NCBI GenBank assembly: GCA_964505325.1
Contig: CAZDHT010000168.1
Coordinates: forward strand, 1-12,220
DNA length: 12,220 bases
DNA from: CAZDHT01 sp964505325
GTDB taxonomy: Bacteria > Planctomycetota > PUPC01
Direction: 5' to 3'
Shown: in pieces, positions 1-6,198 of the stretch
Layout of the letters: each line of letters starts with the position of its first letter
How positions within the stretch are numbered: position 1 is the first letter of the stretch
The notes under the pieces: generated by a model
Told to the model about the DNA's origin: nothing
Seen by the model: the letters and a program-made list of their open reading frames with translations, nothing else
Database searches by the model: none
Made by a program: the position numbers and the translations under genes

Positions 1-119
1 GCGGCGACGACGAGCAGGCCATCTACAACGTCATCGCCGCCAACGTCGTCAAGGCTCAGGCCGCCGAAGCCGCCGGCAAGTACCCCGGCCCGATCGACGA
101 GCATTTCCTGGACCTGTGA
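1..119 (+). CDS. C-terminal end of an unrecognised protein (partial)
   Basis: An open frame enters from the left edge and ends at a TGA at 117-119. Codons start at position 3 and give about 38 residues, ending in GPIDEHFLDL. The composition (Ala-rich helix, GC-rich third positions) looks coding. The segment is too short and has no motif that I recognise, so no function is proposed. It faces the leftward beta-propeller gene, so the two genes converge. Confidence 0.6.
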   Translation, partial: GDDEQAIYNVIAANVVKAQAAEAAGKYPGPIDEHFLDL

Positions 120-157
120 GCATCCGCCACGGATAAGCGCCGGGCCCCTCAGGAACG

Positions 158-187
158 CCACGACTCGTTGCCACACGCCAGTCGTGG
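158..187. terminator. Possible bidirectional terminator hairpin between convergent genes
   Basis: CCACGACT (158-165) and AGTCGTGG (180-187) form a perfect 8-bp inverted repeat around a 14-base loop. It lies between the stop of the partial plus-strand gene and the stop of the minus-strand gene. There is no T-run on either side, so a terminator role is inferred from position only. Confidence 0.35.
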
Positions 188-197
188 ATCAACCCAC

Positions 198-1322
198 TCA
201 TTTCCACACCAGCCGGCCGGTGGCGAGCCGCTCCGTCAGGAGGTCCAGGAACAGGCCCGTACGGCCGCGGCGGTCGAGCAGGAGCACCGCCTGGGGCAGT
301 TCGCGGACGGTGTCGGTCTTGACGTTCAGGACCCCGCCCTTGGCGCCCCTGCGGCGTTCCTTGCGGTCGGTGACAGTCAGCTTCCCCGGGCCGAACGCGC
401 CGGTCGTCAGCATGGACTTCCCCTTCTGGAGCACGGTGAGCTTCTTGTCGGCCTTCGAGAACGGCGCGAACCGCAGGATGGAGAAGTCGTCCTTCCCCTT
501 CGCCTTCGGATCGAGCTTGCCGTTGGCGTAGAGAGCCTGCCCGTTCGGGTCCCAAAACGCCCACACGGCGTCGCCGGCGTAGTCGTCGATCTTGACCGGG
601 GGCGACTCGACCGTCGTGCCTGCGTCCAGATCGTGCGCCCACAGACGGAACTCCGGCTCGTCGCCGTTCCCGTCACGTGACCGGGCGAGTATGCCGCCCA
701 GCCGCGAGCGGCCGGGGCTGAGCGTCAGGCACACCACGACCGCGTTGGGATAGTCCGCCACGTCCTCCGACTTCTCGTTCTTCAGGTTGTGCTTCCTGAT
801 CGTGCAGCGGAAGTTCTGCTCCTTGATCGGAGCGCAGTCGGCGTAGTAGACGACGTCGTTGGTGGCGAACACCGCGCCGAGCGCCCCGCCGTGCCGCGTG
901 GGCAGCAGTTCCTCCTTCTCGGCCGCGATGTCGTACACGGCCATCCGCGGGTTGCGTCCCTTGTCGTCGTCGGCGGTCATCACCGCCACCCGCTTGCCGT
1001 CGGGCGACCATATGCCGTGCCCGAACGCGAACCCCAGCATATCGTCCCACGTCATCGCCGTCTGGAAGAGCATCGTTTCCTTCTTCCCGTCCAGCCCGAC
1101 CAGGTAGTAGCTGTACGTGCGGTTCTCTTCCCGCTTGATGCACAGAACCTGCTTGCCGTCGGGCGTAAGCCGTGCCGGCCCGCGCAGTCCTTTCGGCAGG
1201 ACGACCACGTTCTCGACCGAGACCTTGCCGGTCGTCTTCGGCGGCGTGCCCGGTCTGGCAGGCCCCGCGACGACCGACGGCAGCCCGAGCAACAGCACAG
1301 CGACGATCAGGGCGTGCTTCAT
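198..1322 (-). CDS. Exported TolB/WD40-like beta-propeller protein
   Basis: The 374-residue protein opens with a typical Sec signal peptide: MKH, a hydrophobic stretch ALIVAVLLLGLPSVVA, and a likely signal-peptidase I cut after VVA at about residue 19. The rest carries recurring propeller-blade elements of the PD40/TolB type, such as LTPDGKQVL, WSPDGKRVAVM and WDPNGQALYA. It is therefore probably a periplasmic or extracellular scaffold or binding protein with no obvious catalytic motif. The ATG lies inside the end of the upstream sulfatase-like gene (ATGA, 4-bp overlap) and has a GGAGG ribosome-binding site (minus strand, about 1328-1334), so translation is probably coupled. The substrate or partner is unknown. 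The last 40 residues are basic and leucine-rich, less blade-like than the rest. Confidence 0.85.
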   Translation of the reverse strand: MKHALIVAVLLLGLPSVVAGPARPGTPPKTTGKVSVENVVVLPKGLRGPARLTPDGKQVLCIKREENRTYSYYLVGLDGKKETMLFQTAMTWDDMLGFAFGHGIWSPDGKRVAVMTADDDKGRNPRMAVYDIAAEKEELLPTRHGGALGAVFATNDVVYYADCAPIKEQNFRCTIRKHNLKNEKSEDVADYPNAVVVCLTLSPGRSRLGGILARSRDGNGDEPEFRLWAHDLDAGTTVESPPVKIDDYAGDAVWAFWDPNGQALYANGKLDPKAKGKDDFSILRFAPFSKADKKLTVLQKGKSMLTTGAFGPGKLTVTDRKERRRGAKGGVLNVKTDTVRELPQAVLLLDRRGRTGLFLDLLTERLATGRLVWK

Positions 1323-2782
1323 TTTTCTCCTCCCAGTTTACGATGGGTGGCGGCTTTCAGCCACAGCCGGCACGGGGCCTCGCTATGGTAGATCTTGTCC
1401 GCCAGCTTCGCCGGCAGCGCCTGCCCGAGGAACGCCTCAAGCTGCGCCCGATACGCGGCGCACACGTCGGGGTGCTCGGGGGCGATGTTGTGCATCTCGC
1501 CGGGGTCCTCCCGGACGTCAAACAGGTGCTCGTTGGGCTCCTCCGATTCGTAGTCGGCAGAGTAGTTGTACTCGTGCGTCCGAACCGACGCCCGGCCGCC
1601 CCAGCCGGTGATGCAGAAGTCGCGGACACCTTCTTTCTCGCCGCTGACGAGCGGCAGGATGTTCTCGCCGGCCGCGGCCTTGCCGTTCGCCCCGGAGGGC
1701 TTGCACTCGGCGTTCAGCGGCTTCCACTCGATCCCCATCGCCGCCAGCGCCGTCGGCACGAGGTCGTGGTTCTGGACAAACGCGGTGACCCGTTTGCCTG
1801 CGTGCGCCTTGCCGGGGAACCGCATCAGCCAGAGGATCTCGCTGTTGTGGCGGTGGCGGCAGTTGTTCGTTCCCTTCTGGACCGCGCCGTGGTCCCACAG
1901 CTCCGTGCCGTGGTCCGACGTGATGATGACCAGCGTTTCGTCGGCGAGGCCGAGCTCGTCGAGCACCCCGAGCAGCCTGCCGCAGAGCTTATCGACGAAC
2001 GTGCACTCGCCGTAGTACAGCGCCTTGGCCCGCGTGCGGCCGCGCTCGTCGAGCTGCCGCCACACGCCGTGGATCGGATCCCACGGCTCGGACCAATCGG
2101 GGTCGTAGAGGTCGGCGTAACCGGGCGGCGGGTCCCACGGCTCGTGTGGATCGAAGCTGTCGACCCACAGGAAGAACGGCTGGCAGTCGCGGTTGTCTTC
2201 GAGGAACCGGATGGCCCTGTTGAACGCCTGGGCGCTGGTCCAGTCGTCCTCCGTTTTCCGGTCGCGCATGTTGAGCAGATACTGGTAAAGAATGTCGTGG
2301 TCGACCGGGCTGGGCGAGGCGTCCGGCGGCAGGTAGGGCGTGAGGTCGACGGCGTCGAGCCGGCCGGACAGATAGTTGTCGCTCTCCTGTCCGCGCACGA
2401 ACTCCCAGCTCCGGAAGCCGCGGGTGAAGTTCTGCGTCGGTTTGAACATGTGATAGGTGTCGGAGAAGAAGCCGGTGGCGTAGCCGTTGTGGAGGAGGAT
2501 TTCAGCGAGGGTGTCGTGCTCGGGGGCGATCTTGTGCCAGCCGCGGCCATTGGGCCACAAGCCTCGCGTGTCGAAGTCATAGCGCCATGGGAACGTTCGC
2601 CGCCCGGTGACGAGCGCCCGGCGGAACTCGATGGTGGGTTGGCCCTCGCCGAACGCATTCTCAAAGACCACGCCGTCGCGGGCGAACGCGTCGAGGTTCG
2701 GTGTCTGAATCACGTCGTTGCGGCCGAGCGCGGCGACGCAATCCGCGCGGAACGTGTCGAGACAGATGAGCACGAAGTTCAT
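1319..2782 (-). CDS. Sulfatase-fold (alkaline phosphatase superfamily) hydrolase with Thr in place of the formylglycine Cys/Ser
   Basis: The 487-residue protein has the sulfatase fold throughout: an N-terminal metal-binding strand VLICLDTFRAD (D9), HEPW at about 213, the metal pair SDHG (D290, H291), WDHG at 297-300 and K303, and a C-terminal domain with LFDVREDPGEMHN. The segment that normally reads C/S-x-P-x-R-x-A-L-x-T-G-R is T50-I-E-F-R54-R-A-L-V-T-G-R. The residue that would become formylglycine is thus Thr, and the Pro is lost. No signal peptide is present (the first strand starts at residue 2), so it is probably cytosolic. Thr is the nucleophile in NPP-type phosphodiesterases of this superfamily, so a phosphoester or phosphonate substrate is as plausible as a sulfate ester. 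The start is supported by AAGGAGGT about 8 bases upstream. It is coupled by ATGA to the downstream propeller gene. Confidence 0.9.
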   Translation of the reverse strand: MNFVLICLDTFRADCVAALGRNDVIQTPNLDAFARDGVVFENAFGEGQPTIEFRRALVTGRRTFPWRYDFDTRGLWPNGRGWHKIAPEHDTLAEILLHNGYATGFFSDTYHMFKPTQNFTRGFRSWEFVRGQESDNYLSGRLDAVDLTPYLPPDASPSPVDHDILYQYLLNMRDRKTEDDWTSAQAFNRAIRFLEDNRDCQPFFLWVDSFDPHEPWDPPPGYADLYDPDWSEPWDPIHGVWRQLDERGRTRAKALYYGECTFVDKLCGRLLGVLDELGLADETLVIITSDHGTELWDHGAVQKGTNNCRHRHNSEILWLMRFPGKAHAGKRVTAFVQNHDLVPTALAAMGIEWKPLNAECKPSGANGKAAAGENILPLVSGEKEGVRDFCITGWGGRASVRTHEYNYSADYESEEPNEHLFDVREDPGEMHNIAPEHPDVCAAYRAQLEAFLGQALPAKLADKIYHSEAPCRLWLKAATHRKLGGEK

Positions 2783-2820
2783 TGGGTGCGACCTCCTTCA
2801 GGGTCCGGGCGCCGCGGCTG

Positions 2821-2888
2821 GTGTTGCTTGTAACACTTCAGCCATCTGAAATGTCGGGGCCAAAAGGTGTCAGGACCCCTCTTGCCCC
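2821..2888. repeat. Small hairpins and REP-like palindrome upstream of the sulfatase-like gene
   Basis: The 124-base gap between the phosphoesterase stop and the sulfatase-like start holds three inverted repeats. These are GTGTT/AACAC (2821-2836), TTCAG/CTGAA (2837-2850), and an imperfect GGGGCCAAAAGG / CCTCTTGCCCC pair (2856-2888) that encloses the REP-like core AAAAGGTGTCAGGACCCC (2862-2879). They may separate the two halves of the leftward gene block (attenuation, 3'-end formation, or a mobile-repeat scar). No confident promoter was found here. Confidence 0.35.
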
Positions 2889-2906
2889 GCCGCGGGAACG
2901 AGACGA

Positions 2907-3977
2907 TCAGCTCTTCCGGGTCTTCCTCTTCCCGCGCTCGCCAGCCCGCGAGACCAGCCGCCGCCGGCTCTTGGGATCGAGCTTGAAATGGCCGAGGAAA
3001 TTACTCTCGACCTGCTTTCGTAACTGGTTCGCGAGCTTGAGGCTGTCGCGGTCCACGGGGATCTGGCCCCCGGCAAGCATTTCGTGCCCGCCGCCCGTGC
3101 CGAGCCCGGCGACGATAGTCTTCATCACCGCGCCGGCGTTGGCGGTGCCGGAGCCTGTCCGGAGCGAGAGATAGACCGTCCCCTTGTACAGTCCCTGGCA
3201 CAGCGCCCATTCCGCCTCGTCGAGCCGGAGCAGGAGGTCTGCGATTTCGCCTGTCATGTCCGGGTGGATCATGCGGCCAAGCCAGCAGATGACCGTGTTT
3301 CCGTACGTGCGGCTGTCGCGCAGGGCCCGCGACACAGTGGTGAAATACTCGCGCGGCTCCTGTTCGTTCTCGATCCGCGACAGCAGCCGCTTGTTGGCCA
3401 TCGGGTACAGGTAGGTAAACATGTCGATGTCGGCCTGGGTGGATTCCCGGCCGAAGTCCTGGGTGTCGGACTGGATTCCGTAGAGGAGCGCCGTGGCCAG
3501 AGGGGCGGGCGGGGTGATGCCGGCTTCGCGCAGATACTCGCCCAGAATCGTCGCGGTGGCGCCGTAGTTGAGGCGGATGTCGCGAACCCGGACGTCGGTC
3601 AGGCGTTGAGTCTGCGGATGGTGGTCGATGATCACATCCACCTGCGCCGGATCGTCCACGGGGTTGTTGCCGAACCCGGGCTGGGTGTCGAGCATGGCGA
3701 CGAGGCCGAAGTTGTCGAGCGAGATTTCGGCGGCGGGCCGCAGGCTGGCGCCGAGGTATCGGAGCATGCTGCGGTTCTCGGCGCGGCCGACGACACCGCC
3801 ATGCGCGATGACGGTGTCACAGCCGGCCAGTTCCTTGAGCAGCAGTTTAAGCGCCGCGGCGCTCGCGATGGCATCTGGGTCGGGATTATCCTGCAGCAGG
3901 ATCAGCGCGCGCCTTCGCCCCTTCGCCAGCCGCTTGAGCTTGGCGAGGCGTCGCTTGGTCGAAGGCTTTCTCCCCAA
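2907..3977 (-). CDS. DHH/DHHA1-family phosphoesterase (NrnA / c-di-AMP phosphodiesterase-like)
   Basis: The 356-residue protein has the full DHH-DHHA1 layout of stand-alone enzymes. Motif I is DNPDPDA (residues 30-36), motif II DTQPGFGNN (97-105), motif III the DHH triad (118-120), motif IV YGIQSDTQDF with D171, and the DHHA1 glycine motif GTGGGHEMLAGG (293-304). Proteins of this kind are Mn-dependent hydrolases of pAp, nanoRNA, c-di-AMP or pApA; the sequence alone does not choose among them. The N-terminus and C-terminus are unusually basic (Lys/Arg-rich, about 25 and 20 residues), suggesting nucleic-acid contact. The start is TTG at 3975-3977, chosen because AAGGAGG sits 8 bases upstream inside the ferredoxin 3' end. 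It is the third gene of the rrf2-ferredoxin operon. A diadenylate cyclase is encoded 5 kb away. Confidence 0.9.
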   Translation of the reverse strand: MGRKPSTKRRLAKLKRLAKGRRRALILLQDNPDPDAIASAAALKLLLKELAGCDTVIAHGGVVGRAENRSMLRYLGASLRPAAEISLDNFGLVAMLDTQPGFGNNPVDDPAQVDVIIDHHPQTQRLTDVRVRDIRLNYGATATILGEYLREAGITPPAPLATALLYGIQSDTQDFGRESTQADIDMFTYLYPMANKRLLSRIENEQEPREYFTTVSRALRDSRTYGNTVICWLGRMIHPDMTGEIADLLLRLDEAEWALCQGLYKGTVYLSLRTGSGTANAGAVMKTIVAGLGTGGGHEMLAGGQIPVDRDSLKLANQLRKQVESNFLGHFKLDPKSRRRLVSRAGERGKRKTRKS

Positions 3978-3980
3978 ACC

Positions 3981-4151
3981 CTATTCCTCCTTGATGGCCT
4001 CGACGGGGCACTCGGCGATGCACGTGCCGCACTGGGTGCACTTCTCCTGGTCGATGACCGCCACGCCCTCGACCATCGAGATGGCTTCGACCGGGCAGAC
4101 GGGGACACAGGTTTCGCAGCCCACGCATTCGTCCGCATTGACTTTCACCAT
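3981..4151 (-). CDS. Small 2[4Fe-4S] ferredoxin
   Basis: This 56-residue ferredoxin starts MVKVNADE and has two complete C-x2-C-x2-C-x3-C-P motifs (CVGCETCVPVCP and CTQCGTCIAECP), so it binds two [4Fe-4S] clusters and carries electrons at low potential. The frame could begin at a GTG at 4172, but the ATG at 4149-4151 is chosen. AGGAGGA at 4161-4167 is 9 bases before it, and family members normally begin M-x-K/V just before the first cluster motif. It ends in TAG at 3981-3983. It sits 44 bp after rrf2 and 3 bp before the phosphoesterase start, in the same reading frame as that gene. Its redox partner is not encoded next to it. Confidence 0.92.
   Translation of the reverse strand: MVKVNADECVGCETCVPVCPVEAISMVEGVAVIDQEKCTQCGTCIAECPVEAIKEE
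3986..3992 (-). promoter_or_regulatory. Ribosome-binding site for the phosphoesterase inside the ferredoxin end
   Basis: AAGGAGG on the minus strand overlaps the last Lys-Glu-Glu codons of the ferredoxin and lies 8 bases from the TTG start of the DHH gene. It decides that otherwise weak start and implies co-translation of the two genes. Confidence 0.75.
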
Positions 4152-4160
4152 TTGGCGCAT

Positions 4161-4167
4161 TCCTCCT
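4161..4167 (-). promoter_or_regulatory. Ribosome-binding site that decides the ferredoxin start
   Basis: AGGAGGA on the minus strand is 9 bases upstream of the ATG at 4149-4151. It would lie inside the coding region if the GTG at 4172 were used, and it touches the ATG at 4158-4160, so the inner ATG is preferred. Confidence 0.75.
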
Positions 4168-4195
4168 GACACGACGAGGTAAACGGGACTTGGAT

Positions 4196-4669
4196 TCAGG
4201 TCGTGGAGTCAATCCACTGGGAAGCTTTTACCCTCTTCTTCTTCCTGTCGGTGGCGTCGAGCTTTTCCTGGTACCGTAACAGTCCTTCGACCGTGCGGCT
4301 GTCCAGCAGCTCGTTGAGTGTCTCGGCGGCTTCCGCCCACAGGTCGTGCGTGGCGCAGTGGCCGACCTTAACGCAGGAGCCCGGATCGTCGACGCAATGC
4401 ACCGGGCCGAGCGGGCCCTCGACCGCCCGAACGACCTCGCCGACGGTAACCTCGCCGGGTGCGCGTTGCAGCACGTAGCCGCCCTTGCTGCCCCGCGTGC
4501 CCAACACGATCCCCGCCTCCCGCAGCCGCGCGAAGATGTGTTCCAGGTATCGTTTCGAGATGTGCTGCATGTCCGCGATCCGGTCGATCGACACACTTCC
4601 CTGGCCGTAGTAGCGGGCCAGTTCCAGCATCGCCCGGCAGGCGTATCGCCCTCTGGTTGACAGCTTCAT
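4196..4669 (-). CDS. Rrf2-family Fe-S transcription regulator (IscR-like)
   Basis: The 157-residue protein has the winged-helix Rrf2 N-terminus MKLSTRGRYACRAMLELA, a recognition region IADMQHISKRYLEHIFARLREAGIV (31-55) and the wing GTRGSKGGYVLQR (57-69). Cys92, Cys99, Cys105 and His108 reproduce the IscR cluster ligands (C92, C98, C104, H107 in E. coli) with one extra residue between the first two Cys. It therefore probably senses Fe-S status, iron, oxygen or NO through a bound cluster. The frame is open further upstream to 4978, but the ATG at 4667-4669 fits the family start and has GGAG 5 bases upstream. It leads the operon with the ferredoxin and DHH gene and probably autoregulates, since the -10 region carries a sequence shared with the rrf2 remnant at 6140-6153. 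Confidence 0.93.
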   Translation of the reverse strand: MKLSTRGRYACRAMLELARYYGQGSVSIDRIADMQHISKRYLEHIFARLREAGIVLGTRGSKGGYVLQRAPGEVTVGEVVRAVEGPLGPVHCVDDPGSCVKVGHCATHDLWAEAAETLNELLDSRTVEGLLRYQEKLDATDRKKKRVKASQWIDSTT

Positions 4670-4714
4670 GGCATCTCCGCCCCCGCGGGGGGAAAACCGA
4701 TGTCGGATGTATGA

Positions 4715-4743
4715 ATTGTACGAGACGGCGGGGCGTGCGTCAA
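4715..4743 (-). promoter_or_regulatory. Promoter of the rrf2-ferredoxin-phosphoesterase operon, with possible operator
   Basis: On the minus strand, TTGACG (4738-4743), a 17-base spacer and TACAAT (4715-4720) form a strong sigma-70-like promoter 45 bases upstream of the rrf2 ATG. The 14 bases GTATGAATTGTACG (plus strand, 4709-4722) covering the -10 are repeated exactly in front of the rrf2 remnant at 6140-6153. That makes them a candidate Rrf2 operator. Confidence 0.7.
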
Positions 4744-4823
4744 CTGCAAATGCCGAAGGGTCTTCTCCGGCCCCCATGCCGGGCCTGACTTGTCCGAGCC
4801 CCGTGGCACGGGCGCCGGCCCGC

Positions 4824-4852
4824 TTGAAATCCCGCCTGTGTTCGGATACCAT
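4824..4852 (+). promoter_or_regulatory. Promoter of the first UroD-like gene
   Basis: TTGAAA (4824-4829), a 17-base spacer and TACCAT (4847-4852) lie about 20 bases before the GTG start, divergent from the rrf2 promoter. The short leader leaves room for the GGAGG ribosome-binding site at 4861-4865. Confidence 0.5.
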
Positions 4853-4871
4853 CACTGCACGGAGGTGTGCG

Positions 4872-5903
4872 GTGACATCACGCGAGATCGTCCGGCGGGC
4901 AGTGCACTTCGAGAAGCCGCCCCGGCTGCCGGTGTCGTTCGATGCGTTCGGCTGCTCCGACTTCGCCCGGGTCCCCATTCGGGACGACCCGGCCTTTCAT
5001 CCCAGCCAAGACGGCGAAGACGAGTGGGGCTGCATCTGGGAGAAAACCGAGACCCTCAACATGGGCCAGGTCAAAGGCCATCCGCTCGAAGACATCATGA
5101 AGCTCGATTCGCATCACTTCCCCAACTACGATGACGACGCCCGATACGCCGACGTGCCCGACGCGCTCGAGCGGTCTGAGGCGGAAGGCAAGTACATCGA
5201 GGCCGGCGTTTTCATGGTCCTGTTCGAACGCATGCACTCGCTCCACGGGTTCGAGAACGTGCTGATGGACCTGGTCATCGACCGGCCGGCGATGGAGGCG
5301 CTGGCCGACCGGATCGTCAACGTCCAACTCAACAAGATCGAGAACGTGGCCCGGCGCTTCAACGGCCGCGTGCATGGCTGGACGATGACCGACGACTGGG
5401 GCACCCAGCAGGCCGCGTTCATCAGCTTCGACCTGTGGATGGACTTCTTCTTCCCCCGCTACAAGCGGATCTTCGACGCCATGCACGCGATGGGATGCAC
5501 CGTGTTGGTCCACTCCTGCGGCAAGGTCAACGAGATCATCGAGGGGCTCATCCAGGCCGGCGCGAACTGCGTCAACCTCCAGCAGCCGCGCGCTCTCGGA
5601 ATCGAGGAGATCGGCACGCGGTACGCCGGCCGCATCGCGTTCAGCAGCCTGTGCGACATCCAGCACACCCTTCCGACCGGGGACAAGGCGAAGATCGAGG
5701 CCGACGTTGACGCCTTGATGACGCACTGGGCCACCGCCGGCGGCGGGTTCATCCTCTCCGACTACGGCGACGATGTCGCCATCGGCGTCCCCAGCCCCGA
5801 TACCAAGCTTCACATGTACCGCACCTTCTCGCGCTACAGCGAACGCCTCTACGGCAAACCGCTGCCCGAGCCCAGAACTCCCGAAAGAGGGGGAGACCAA
5901 TGA
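4872..5903 (+). CDS. UroD/MtaA-superfamily protein (uroporphyrinogen decarboxylase-like, probably not true UroD)
   Basis: This 343-residue protein begins VTSREIVRRAVHFEKPPRLPV, the usual opening of the UROD/MtaA superfamily. It has an HSCG motif at 214-217 in the position of the metal-binding His/Cys of corrinoid:coenzyme M-type methyltransferases, then LIQAGANCVNLQQP and a C-terminal GGGFILSDYGDD. The Arg-rich RQAGR motif of genuine UroD is absent, so heme synthesis is unlikely; methyl transfer or another C1/decarboxylase role is inferred. The frame is open from 4668, but the GTG at 4872 is chosen: GGAGG sits 6 bases upstream and the family start matches. The gene diverges from rrf2. It lies between intact rrf2 and the rrf2 remnant. 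Confidence 0.88.
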   Translation: MTSREIVRRAVHFEKPPRLPVSFDAFGCSDFARVPIRDDPAFHPSQDGEDEWGCIWEKTETLNMGQVKGHPLEDIMKLDSHHFPNYDDDARYADVPDALERSEAEGKYIEAGVFMVLFERMHSLHGFENVLMDLVIDRPAMEALADRIVNVQLNKIENVARRFNGRVHGWTMTDDWGTQQAAFISFDLWMDFFFPRYKRIFDAMHAMGCTVLVHSCGKVNEIIEGLIQAGANCVNLQQPRALGIEEIGTRYAGRIAFSSLCDIQHTLPTGDKAKIEADVDALMTHWATAGGGFILSDYGDDVAIGVPSPDTKLHMYRTFSRYSERLYGKPLPEPRTPERGGDQ

Positions 5904-5979
5904 TTCTGAAGATCAGCAGCCCTGAAGAATGAGCTGCGGCGTCGTGCTTCAATCCGAACGCCTTTCCTCCGCACACCCG

Positions 5980-6104
5980 ATCTCTAGCGACCTCGTGCTG
6001 ACGGCCCGCTATGCCATCGCCTGGGGCATGCCCATCAAGCGGCGCCAAGCGGCCAGCTCGAGCATCGCCCGGCATGCGTATCGCCCTCGCGTCGATGGCT
6101 TCAT
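5980..6104 (-). pseudogene. Remnant of a second rrf2 gene (N-terminal part only)
   Basis: Reading the minus strand from the ATG at 6102-6104 gives MKPSTRGRYACRAMLELA, 17 of 18 residues identical to the start of the intact Rrf2 protein at 4669. The frame then diverges and meets TAG at 6009-6011 after 31 codons. In another frame, 5980-6018 gives DGIAGRQHEVARD, which resembles the DRIADMQHISKR recognition helix of the intact copy, consistent with a frameshift. The wing and cluster-binding Cys are missing. The remnant lies in the 295-base gap between the first UroD-like gene and the methyltransferase. It keeps a promoter and spacing much like those of the intact gene. No other gene was seen in this gap. 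Confidence 0.75.
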
Positions 6105-6145
6105 TGGGCCTGACCCCTTCTCCAAAACCGCTCTCTTGCGTATGA

Positions 6146-6174
6146 ATTGTACGGGAGAAGGCGCCGCCCGTGAA
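6146..6174 (-). promoter_or_regulatory. Relict promoter of the rrf2 remnant
   Basis: On the minus strand, TTCACG (6169-6174), a 17-base spacer and TACAAT (6146-6151) lie 41 bases before the remnant ATG. The geometry matches the intact rrf2 promoter, and the 14 bases at 6140-6153 are identical to 4709-4722. Confidence 0.5.
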
Positions 6175-6198
6175 ACGGAAATGTGGGCGCGCTACGAA

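Noticed and set aside
1172..2833. Long plus-strand open frame (553 codons) opposite the sulfatase-like gene
   Set aside because: It is an antisense shadow: Arg/Pro/Val-rich with no domain, while the minus strand carries clear family motifs, a ribosome-binding site and coupling.
3084..4169. Long plus-strand frame (361 codons) opposite the DHH and ferredoxin genes
   Set aside because: It covers two well-defined minus-strand genes, has no recognisable motif, and its composition is that of reversed GC-rich codons.
4670..4978. N-terminal extension of the Rrf2 frame up to 4978
   Set aside because: It would cross the rrf2 promoter and the start of the divergent UroD-like gene, and Rrf2 proteins begin at the M-K-L-S-T position.
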